Below, one piece after another: positions 34,782 to 40,962 of a stretch of DNA of 40,962 bases (position 1 is its first letter; each line of letters starts with the position of its first letter). Source of the stretch: VXYL01 sp964348085 (GTDB taxonomy: Bacteria; Pseudomonadota; Gammaproteobacteria; Pseudomonadales; Azotimanducaceae). The stretch covers positions 1 through 40,962 of the forward strand of contig CAYGBI010000032.1 in assembly GCA_964348085.1 (NCBI GenBank), written 5' to 3'. The notes beneath the pieces are model-generated. The model did not search any database and had not been told where the DNA came from. It was given only the letters and a program-made list of their open reading frames with translations. Position numbers and translations under genes: made by a program.

Positions 34782-34811
34782 ATATTAGGCTCAAGCCGCG
34801 CTGAATGACAA
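34782..34811 (-). promoter_or_regulatory. leuC: Sigma-70-like promoter of leuCDB
   Basis: TTGTCA (34811-34806) and TAATAT (34787-34782) with an 18-base spacer on the minus strand, 23 bases upstream of the leuC start. The -35 box directly follows the stop of the Uma2-like gene, which implies leuCDB is transcribed on its own. No leader-peptide attenuator fits in this gap. Confidence 0.55.
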
Positions 34812-34812
34812 A

Positions 34813-35847
34813 CTAATCTCGAGAGCTACGGGAATCCAAACCCAGCGCCTCGACGCGGGCAAGTAGGCTCGCCGATGTGGGGCATTCCACCAGCGCCACG
34901 CCGACTTCCGCGAGACGCTGTTCGTCGTCCTCGCGCCGAAGCAGTCTGGACAACGCTGACGCGGCCGCCGCGTCGAAACGAGCCGCGGCCATGCGCACCA
35001 GCAACGCCCGTTGCGCACCTCGGCGCTGCCGGCGCAGCCACGGTTGGTCATCCGGTCCCGTGCCGTCGCGATGCCCGAGCGCCCGCCCGACGCGCTCGAT
35101 CACCCTCGACGTCGCCGGCGACGGCGGCGCCGGTTCATTCAATGCCGCGTGGATTTCTTCGCCCGTCCAGCCGGGGAACCCCAAGCTCACCGGCGACTGG
35201 CGGTATTCGCCGCCGTCGAGCAGATAGATCGTCAAACCCGGAACCAATCCGGCCGGACGATTCACCGCGTAGTCGGCCTCCGGCACATCCACCCACAACT
35301 CCGGAAAGCCCCACTCCTCGTAGAACCAGAGCTTGCCCTTGCGCACATCGGTGGTGTTGTCCACCTCCAACACCACATCCGGTAGCGTGTGCTCATCCAC
35401 AACCATCGCTGCCCCGTCGAATGGCATCTTGGCGCGGCGCGGATAGAGATAGAGCGATTGATCCGCTTGCAGTATTCGCCTTGGCTCGCCACGCGGCCCC
35501 CGAAGCAATAGGTCCATCGTGCCGAGGCACGCTATAGGGGCGCCGCGCGTCTGGGCGATCAGCTCGCTCAATCCCGCCAACCGCTCTTTCGGTTGCTCGT
35601 GCGTGGCGCTAGTGGGTTCCCTCACCTCCCACGCAGTCTCCGTGTCGCCGTCCCAATACTCGAAACGACGCTCCCAAGTGGGCAGTTGTCCGCGCGACAA
35701 GGACGTCTGCCGACAGCCCGGGAACCGTCTCGATGTCAAAGGCAAGCGGCGGCGCACCGGCTTTGACGACACTATGGCAGCAGCCGCGCCGACCGTTTGG
35801 GTGCGCATGGGTGGCGTGTTGGCGAAGGAAGGTAGTTCGAGTGCCAC
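34813..35847 (-). CDS. Uma2-like (DUF820) putative endonuclease with internal frame change
   Basis: 344 residues from GTG 35847 (GGAG upstream). The core LPDVVLEVDNTTDVRKGKLW and FYEEWGFPELWVDVPEA is the Uma2/DUF820 PD-(D/E)xK-like fold, abundant in cyanobacteria and uncultured bacteria and of unproven activity. WERRFEYWDGDTETAWEVRE is upstream of it. Residues about 35-56 look out of frame: another frame over 35743-35678 encodes AFDIETVPGLSADVLVAR, which I recall from homologues at this place. Two small compensating indels would explain this, and the whole frame stays open. The C-terminal part (about 270-344) is helical and variable. Confidence 0.75.
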   Translation of the reverse strand: MALELPSFANTPPMRTQTVGAAAAIVSSKPVRRRLPLTSRRFPGCRQTSLSRGQLPTWERRFEYWDGDTETAWEVREPTSATHEQPKERLAGLSELIAQTRGAPIACLGTMDLLLRGPRGEPRRILQADQSLYLYPRRAKMPFDGAAMVVDEHTLPDVVLEVDNTTDVRKGKLWFYEEWGFPELWVDVPEADYAVNRPAGLVPGLTIYLLDGGEYRQSPVSLGFPGWTGEEIHAALNEPAPPSPATSRVIERVGRALGHRDGTGPDDQPWLRRQRRGAQRALLVRMAAARFDAAAASALSRLLRREDDEQRLAEVGVALVECPTSASLLARVEALGLDSRSSRD

Positions 35848-35901
35848 GGCAATACTCCAATCCGCGGGTTTGAGACCAGTGTCGGCATCGACACATGGGC
35901 A

Positions 35902-35930
35902 AGAGTAGCGGTTACTTGCTGGCGCGTCAA
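35902..35930 (-). promoter_or_regulatory. Candidate promoter of the Uma2-like gene
   Basis: TTGACG (35930-35925) and TACTCT (35907-35902), spacer 17 bases, 55 bases before the GTG start. The -35 is close to consensus, the -10 is weak. Confidence 0.4.
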
Positions 35931-36005
35931 TCCCGAGTTTTTGTCCCATGCAGGGCTACTGCGTGCTCAATCAGTACTGGCGCCGTGGCGTTGCTTCCTA
36001 GGCCT

Positions 36006-37256
36006 CTACCGTACCGTTACAACGTCCAAGCCTTCCAATCGAGAAGTGTTGCCCAAGAGGATGGTGTCGCCTTCGCGCAGTCCTCCTACGACCTCGACGT
36101 GTCTCAGCGTGCCCATTCCGAACGCTGCAGCCGTCCTTTCGGCAAGGCCTTCGTCGGGCGCGAGGAGAAAGACGTCGGTCGTGGTGTGGTCGCGCACATG
36201 CAGGGGCCGCCGCACGAAGAGAACATCGTCCAGTTCGGCGACCGTAATCGCGGCCCGCACGGAGAGTTCCGGTCGGGCGCCCTGCGGGAGGGAGCCGGGA
36301 AATTCGATGTCGACCGCGACGGTTCCCTGCGTCACCGCCGGATCCACGCGGGTCACGACTCCGTCGACCGTGCTTCCCAACAGGGTCGCACGCGCCGGTT
36401 GCCCGGAGGCGAGGTGGCTTGCGTAAGACTCCGGAACGCGTACGACAGCCATCAACGACGACGTGTCCACTATTCGTGCGACTCGGGAGCCGGCGGACAC
36501 GTGGGCGCCGGGGTCGACCAAGAGTTCGCGCAATGTGCCGGGGACGTCGGCGACGATGGTCAGCGAGCCGAAGTCGGCTTCGGCCTCGGCGAGTGCGGCC
36601 CGCCGAACGGCAACGCGCACATCGCTCGCGTCCACTTCGGAACGCAACGCACGCTTCGATTCTTCGAGCCGCCGCCGCTCCGACTCGACCCTCGCCTTGG
36701 CCCTGTCAGTGCGGATCCGCTGGCTGTCGTAGTCGATCGCCGACACGGCGTTGCGCTCCCTCAACCGGGACTGCGCCTCGAGGCGTAGCTGTTGCTCGTC
36801 GTAGTCCGCCTGCGCATCCAGCAGTCGAGCTTGGGCCGCCAGTTCCCGATCCGTGACGTTCGCGAGGTGGCTGCGGTGGTCCGCCTCGACCTCCGCAAGT
36901 GCGAGCTTCGCCTGGCCGACCCGGCGACGAACTTGCGGATTGGCGAGCTGCAGTATCTCGTCGCCGCCGGCGACTTCCTTCCCCGGGCGTACGAAGACCT
37001 CCTCGACGGTGCCGTCGACTTGCGCAGAGATCCATCGCTCGGAGGCTGGTTCGAGACCGCCAGCGCCCTGCACGTCGACGGACAGCGGCCCGCGACGGAC
37101 CTCGGCGGTGAGGAAGTCGGCGATTTCGATTCCGGCGGGGGCGCGAAGCCAGAGTTGATCCGCTACGACCAGACCCAGAATCGCAGCAACCCCCAGCGCG
37201 ATCCACGACACGCGGCGGATGGACAGCAGCGGCGGGGCTTCGCGAGGTCTGTCCAT
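36006..37256 (-). CDS. HlyD/MacA-like periplasmic adaptor
   Basis: A 416-residue adaptor protein anchored by one N-terminal helix (about 17-33). A lipoyl-like half motif (VDGTVEEVFVRPGKEVAGGD) is followed by a long coiled coil rich in Glu, Arg and Ala (about 130-240), then the second half motif (VPGTLRELLVDPGAHVSAG) and a beta-barrel region. It should link the ABC transporter at 37421-40536 to an outer membrane partner, which is not in the window. ATG 37256 was chosen because it places the helix normally; the frame is open to 37502. Confidence 0.85.
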   Translation of the reverse strand: MDRPREAPPLLSIRRVSWIALGVAAILGLVVADQLWLRAPAGIEIADFLTAEVRRGPLSVDVQGAGGLEPASERWISAQVDGTVEEVFVRPGKEVAGGDEILQLANPQVRRRVGQAKLALAEVEADHRSHLANVTDRELAAQARLLDAQADYDEQQLRLEAQSRLRERNAVSAIDYDSQRIRTDRAKARVESERRRLEESKRALRSEVDASDVRVAVRRAALAEAEADFGSLTIVADVPGTLRELLVDPGAHVSAGSRVARIVDTSSLMAVVRVPESYASHLASGQPARATLLGSTVDGVVTRVDPAVTQGTVAVDIEFPGSLPQGARPELSVRAAITVAELDDVLFVRRPLHVRDHTTTDVFLLAPDEGLAERTAAAFGMGTLRHVEVVGGLREGDTILLGNTSRLEGLDVVTVR

Positions 37257-37420
37257 GGAGTAGCCGTCCGGGCGCACTGTGGCAGCCGGCCCGATTGTGT
37301 ACTCAGGCACGTCCGCTACATGGTTTCGGTGGCTTGAAGCGCGGATCCAAGAGTGTCCGCGAGCGCCGGCCACTTCGGTGCCGGCGGTGGCCATCACGCC
37401 GCGAGGCTCGCGGCCCGGGG

Positions 37421-38125
37421 TCACTCGACAAGTCGTCCCTCGGTCAACGTCACGACGCGGTCGGCCGCGCCGACGAACTTCGGGTTGTGCGATACGACGC
37501 AAACGGTCTTGCCCTGTGCGTGGCAGTCCGCGAGCAGGCGCAAAACCACGTCTTCGGAATCCGAATCTAGGTTGCCGGTGGGTTCGTCGGCCAGCACTAT
37601 GGAAGGTTCCCCGATCAGCGCACGTGCTATCGCCGCCCGTTGTTGCTGGCCACCGGAAAGCTGCGTCGGATAGTGGTCTGCACGATTCGGTATGCCGACA
37701 TGGTCGAGCAGCGCTTCCGCCTTCTCTCTTCGTTCGGCCGATGTTGTCTTCATGGCGCCCCTACGATAACGAAGCGGAAGCTCGACGTTCTCGCGGATGG
37801 TGAGATCGGGTATCAGGTTGAACGACTGGAAAACAAAGCCGAGTTCGCGATTTCGAATCCGCGCACGCGCCGTAAGACCCAACTGCTCCGTGTCCGCGCC
37901 GAGCAAAACGTAACTCCCGCCCGACGGCACTTCGAGCAGTCCCAGAATCGACAGCAGCGTCGACTTGCCGGAGCCGGACGGGCCACGGACGAGCAGGTAC
38001 TCGCCGCGGGCGATGTTCAAAGACACGTCGGCGAGCGCGTGCGTCTCCATCTGCTCGGTGAAGAAAACCTTGCTGAGCCGATGGAGGCGTACGACAACGT
38101 CATCGGTCTGCGGATCAAGATTCAT
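37421..38125 (-). CDS. ABC transporter ATPase, MacB/LolD type
   Basis: A 234-residue ATPase. Walker A GPSGSGKST (48-56), Q-loop FVFQSFNL (about 98-105), signature LSGGQQQR (156-163), Walker B IVLADEPTG (176-184) and switch His213 are all present, so it should be active. The class drives FtsX-type permeases for efflux or lipoprotein/peptide handling by mechanotransmission. ATG 38125 follows the permease by 56 bases. Confidence 0.92.
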   Translation of the reverse strand: MNLDPQTDDVVVRLHRLSKVFFTEQMETHALADVSLNIARGEYLLVRGPSGSGKSTLLSILGLLEVPSGGSYVLLGADTEQLGLTARARIRNRELGFVFQSFNLIPDLTIRENVELPLRYRRGAMKTTSAERREKAEALLDHVGIPNRADHYPTQLSGGQQQRAAIARALIGEPSIVLADEPTGNLDSDSEDVVLRLLADCHAQGKTVCVVSHNPKFVGAADRVVTLTEGRLVE

Positions 38126-38181
38126 CAGGCCTGCCTTTGCGAGCGGAACTCGGTTGAGTACGGGCGCTTCGCGTCGCCACC

Positions 38182-40536
38182 CTAGCGGCGACGAAGCAAC
38201 GTCGCCGGCGTCCGGGCCAGACGCCGGATGCTTATGTAACTCCCGGCAAGGCAAACGACGGCCATGACTGCGAGCACCGCCAGTACGAGCGGCAAAGTGA
38301 CGACGGACAACGGGGCGGGCGCGAGGTAGCGTCCGGCGACCACGAGCAACGAGAGCACCGCGCCCACGAGCACGATATCCACGAGCGCGCCGGAGACGAT
38401 GCGCAGCGTCTCGTCGCCGCCGGTGCCGCCCAGTGCATAGCGAATGCCTATCTGACTTGCTTGATCCCTGACGGTGCGTGCAAGTGCGTTCGCCACCCCG
38501 GCAAGCCCAAGTGCGAAGGCGAACGCTCCGGCCATCGCAAGTACGGCTTCGACGCTCCGCTTGTCGACCTCTTCGTCCAGTAGCCCGGTTGGCGAGCCGA
38601 TGCCGTAGGCCTCGTCGATGCCGCCTCCGAGTTCATGGAGGAGCGCAACGATGTCGTCGGCCACACCCCGATGCCGAATCACCCAGAAGTCCTGGAAACG
38701 ACGACTCGGATCGACATTCGGCAGCACGGTGTAGACGACTGGCACGGGCGGGTCCGAAAGACGCCCGTAGGGAATGTCCTCGACGACTCCGACGACCGTG
38801 AACACGTCGGCATCCTGCAAGGCGCCAACCGGTGCGAACTCGATCGCCCTCCCGACGACCCCGTCGACCCCGGCGCGAAAGAGCTGCGCTGCCGCACGGG
38901 ACATCACCATTTCGTTTGGCCGGCCAGCGTCCAAGAACGACCCCGAGAGGAGAACCACGTCGAGGGCTGCAAAGAACGCGGAGTCGACGCGGTTGCGGTA
39001 GAATAAGACGTCCTCCAGCGTGCGGTACCCTTTCACCGTGGTCCGGTTCTTCGGCAGGATGGTCTCCGGGAGAAGCGGCAGCATTTCGGCCCGGCCGGCG
39101 CTGTCGACCGTCGGCTCCGAGGCCAAGGCGTCGCGAATCCGCCGCGCCCCGTCGGGTGTGGGGCCTCGGGAAAAGAAGACGCCCGCCATGAGGGCGTCGC
39201 GGTTCTGGAAACCCAATGTCGAGACCGGGTCGCGCACGTACTGCAGGCCGACCGACAAGGTGAGCAACAGGCTCGCCGCGGTCATGAACAGCAGGGCCCG
39301 CCATGCCAATCTCGCAAGGCGCGAGCCGCGCGCTGCTGCTCCGGCGGCGGCGAGAGACCTGCGCGACACTGCGCGTCCGACGACCCAGCACGACCACAGG
39401 AAGGCAAGCACCAACAGGGAGATGCCGACGCCGACTCCCGTGGCAGTGGACGCGAAACCCAGCCTGCCAAGCGCCGCGGCGAAGGGGTCCATGCCGAGCA
39501 CGGCATCGCTTACGTACACGAACGACAGCAGGCTTACGACTGCCATCGTTGCGACGTAGGCGGCATGGCGTCTCGCGCTCTCGCGGAAGACGTCCGCCGG
39601 CGTGGCGCCGATCGCCAGTCGGATCGCCTGCGATTCCTCGCGGCCCGCGTGGTCGGCGGCGAGATAGTCGATCAGGGCCATGAACGCCAGCGCGAGGAGA
39701 AGGGCTACGACGATACCGAGCCATGCGAGCCGCTCCGCGGTTTGCCGCCGCTCGTCGGGGCGCAGTGCTAGGCCCGGCACCGTCTCCAGGCGATCATTCC
39801 GTTGCTCGGGAATGGGGAATCGATGTCCGTCCAGCCGCGCCGCCAGAGCCGTCGACGTCATACCTTCCGGCAGAACCCCGAACATCAGAAGGCTGGTTGC
39901 AATGCCCTCTCCCGGGGACCATGGACTCGGTGGATGCAGGAGCCAAAGGTCGGCTCGCTGGTCGAATATCCCTTCGAAGGCAACATCCGCGACGCCGACG
40001 ATCGGTACGGCGGTCGAGCCGACGTCGACGAGCTTGCCGACCGCGTCTTGGCCAGAATCGAAGACACGCCGCCACATCCGGGCGCTGACGACGACGGCCG
40101 GTACGTCGCCGTCGTAGGCCGTCCGTCCTAGAGCCGGGGCGACGCCGAGCAGCGTCAGGAAGTTGTCGGATACGTCCCTGACGGAGACCGTGACCGTCGC
40201 GCCCGCGCCGTCGAGGACTTTCGCCTCCTTCGTGTAGTAGTCGCCGTAGGACCAGGCCACTTCGGCCACGGCGCCGCGAATGGTTGCGTAATCGACCGTG
40301 GATACGGTGGCGAATCGACCGGCCTCGCTGGTACGGCGGCCGAGCGTCACGTAGTCCCTCGCGGCAACGCCGCCGGGGAGCGAAACGAAAGTCTCCCACG
40401 CGATGGCGAAGACGACGCCGATGAAGCCGAAAGAAAGCCCGAGACCGACGACGAGAGCGGTTGTGCGGGTGGCGCCCGACGCGCCGATTCGGGAGGTCCG
40501 GGCGGGGACGAAGGTCTGGACTTCGGGGCGAGGCAT
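38182..40536 (-). CDS. Large FtsX/MacB-family ABC permease (duplicated type)
   Basis: A 784-residue membrane protein with two MacB/FtsX-like halves. Each half has a periplasmic domain (for example VVVSARMWRRVFDSGQDAVG) followed by a group of helices; single helices precede each domain (near 27-50 and 405-425). The end SYISIRRLARTPATLLRRR is typical of the ADOP-type duplicated permeases first named from Acidobacteria. With the ATPase and adaptor it forms an efflux-type operon; the cargo is unknown. ATG 40536 is preferred over TTG 40575, which would overlap the previous gene. Confidence 0.87.
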   Translation of the reverse strand: MPRPEVQTFVPARTSRIGASGATRTTALVVGLGLSFGFIGVVFAIAWETFVSLPGGVAARDYVTLGRRTSEAGRFATVSTVDYATIRGAVAEVAWSYGDYYTKEAKVLDGAGATVTVSVRDVSDNFLTLLGVAPALGRTAYDGDVPAVVVSARMWRRVFDSGQDAVGKLVDVGSTAVPIVGVADVAFEGIFDQRADLWLLHPPSPWSPGEGIATSLLMFGVLPEGMTSTALAARLDGHRFPIPEQRNDRLETVPGLALRPDERRQTAERLAWLGIVVALLLALAFMALIDYLAADHAGREESQAIRLAIGATPADVFRESARRHAAYVATMAVVSLLSFVYVSDAVLGMDPFAAALGRLGFASTATGVGVGISLLVLAFLWSCWVVGRAVSRRSLAAAGAAARGSRLARLAWRALLFMTAASLLLTLSVGLQYVRDPVSTLGFQNRDALMAGVFFSRGPTPDGARRIRDALASEPTVDSAGRAEMLPLLPETILPKNRTTVKGYRTLEDVLFYRNRVDSAFFAALDVVLLSGSFLDAGRPNEMVMSRAAAQLFRAGVDGVVGRAIEFAPVGALQDADVFTVVGVVEDIPYGRLSDPPVPVVYTVLPNVDPSRRFQDFWVIRHRGVADDIVALLHELGGGIDEAYGIGSPTGLLDEEVDKRSVEAVLAMAGAFAFALGLAGVANALARTVRDQASQIGIRYALGGTGGDETLRIVSGALVDIVLVGAVLSLLVVAGRYLAPAPLSVVTLPLVLAVLAVMAVVCLAGSYISIRRLARTPATLLRRR

Positions 40537-40559
40537 GCGCTCGCCGGCAGCTTCGACTT

Positions 40560-40962
40560 TCAAGCGCCGACGCAAGGCCGAGCGTGAGCGCTCGCCGGGG
40601 ACGCCGCTTCACGGCGCAGCGCCGCCAAACGCAGGGACCAGTTCCGAATCAGCTCGTCCGGATCATCGGGGGAGTTCGCGTGGCGCGACGCCCAGTGCGA
40701 CACCGGCCGACCGCCGGCCGTTGCATGTCGCAAGGCGGCTTCGGCATTCGCAATGGCGCAAGCGGGGTCGAGCGAGGCGTAGAGCCCCGACAGCTTGGCG
40801 AACAGCCACGGGGGAGGCGCGTCAATGGAGCGCAGCAGCGCCTCGGCCTCGTCGAAGCGGGAAAGGGCTGCATGATAGAACACCGAGTAGGCGAGCGACT
40901 CCGTTACAAGCCCGTGCGGAATGCCGTCGTGTTCCCCGGCTAGCGCTTGGCGGATGTGCGCG
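40560..40962 (-). CDS. C-terminal end of an upstream protein, cut by window edge
   Basis: About 133 residues are visible, open to the end of the window. The segment is helical and repeat-like: SLAYSVFYHAALSRFDEAEA, LYASLDPACAIANAEAALRH, consistent with TPR-type helix pairs but not certain. It ends 23 bases before the permease start on the same strand, so it is probably the first gene of this operon. In related clusters such a gene is often a TPR-containing Ser/Thr kinase, but the catalytic part would lie outside the window. Confidence 0.6.
   Translation of the reverse strand, partial: AHIRQALAGEHDGIPHGLVTESLAYSVFYHAALSRFDEAEALLRSIDAPPPWLFAKLSGLYASLDPACAIANAEAALRHATAGGRPVSHWASRHANSPDDPDELIRNWSLRLAALRREAASPASAHARPCVGA

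Overview
The window looks like a GC-rich gammaproteobacterial chromosome segment. The clearest sign is the gene order rpmF-plsX-fabD-fabG-acpP-fabF-mltG-tmk-holB. This is the Pseudomonas order, without fabH and without pabC. A cbb3 oxidase operon and a nitrate assimilation operon of the Pseudomonas type, with a PP2C/kinase fusion gene, point the same way. Many genes are coupled by GTGA or TGATG overlaps. I saw no tRNA, rRNA, CRISPR array, insertion sequence or prophage. The mix of TonB receptor, GPH transporter, phytanoyl-CoA dioxygenase-like and Uma2-like genes would fit an uncultured marine or host-associated lineage, but that is inference.

Layout. 1-2.8 kb: a cut-off coiled-coil membrane protein, a methyltransferase, a frameshifted small gene and an enoyl-CoA hydratase. 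2.8-9 kb: pilZ, a large TonB-dependent receptor, an SCP2-like protein, a GPH symporter and a PhyH-family dioxygenase. 9-16.4 kb (minus strand): the fatty acid/cell envelope cluster rpmF to holB. 16.6-20.3 kb (minus): Yip1-ccoN-ccoO-ccoQ-ccoP. 20.6-30.75 kb (minus): nirB-nirD-nitrate reductase-DmsBC fusion-nitrate transporter-PP2C/kinase, preceded by a leader rich in hairpins. 31.1-31.4 kb: an orphan VapB-type antitoxin. 31.6-34.8 kb (minus): leuC-leuD-leuB with its own promoter. 34.8-35.9 kb: a Uma2-like gene with a probable pair of compensating frameshifts. 36-41 kb (minus): an efflux-type operon of duplicated FtsX-family permease, MacB-like ATPase and HlyD-like adaptor, preceded by the end of another gene.

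How the parts work together. The nitrate operon should import nitrate, reduce it to nitrite in the cytoplasm and reduce nitrite to ammonium with NirBD. Its unusual part is a single protein that joins a DmsB-like four-cluster ferredoxin to a DmsC-like membrane anchor. This suggests quinol-linked electron supply to an assimilatory nitrate reductase. The same protein carries in its N-terminal linker a copy of a palindromic repeat whose other copy lies in the intergenic space 5 kb away, which resembles in-frame palindromic elements known from Rickettsia. A second repeat family sits just after pilZ and over the start of plsX, where it may supply the start codon. pilZ is away from its usual place beside holB, in a way that one inversion of about 6 kb would explain.
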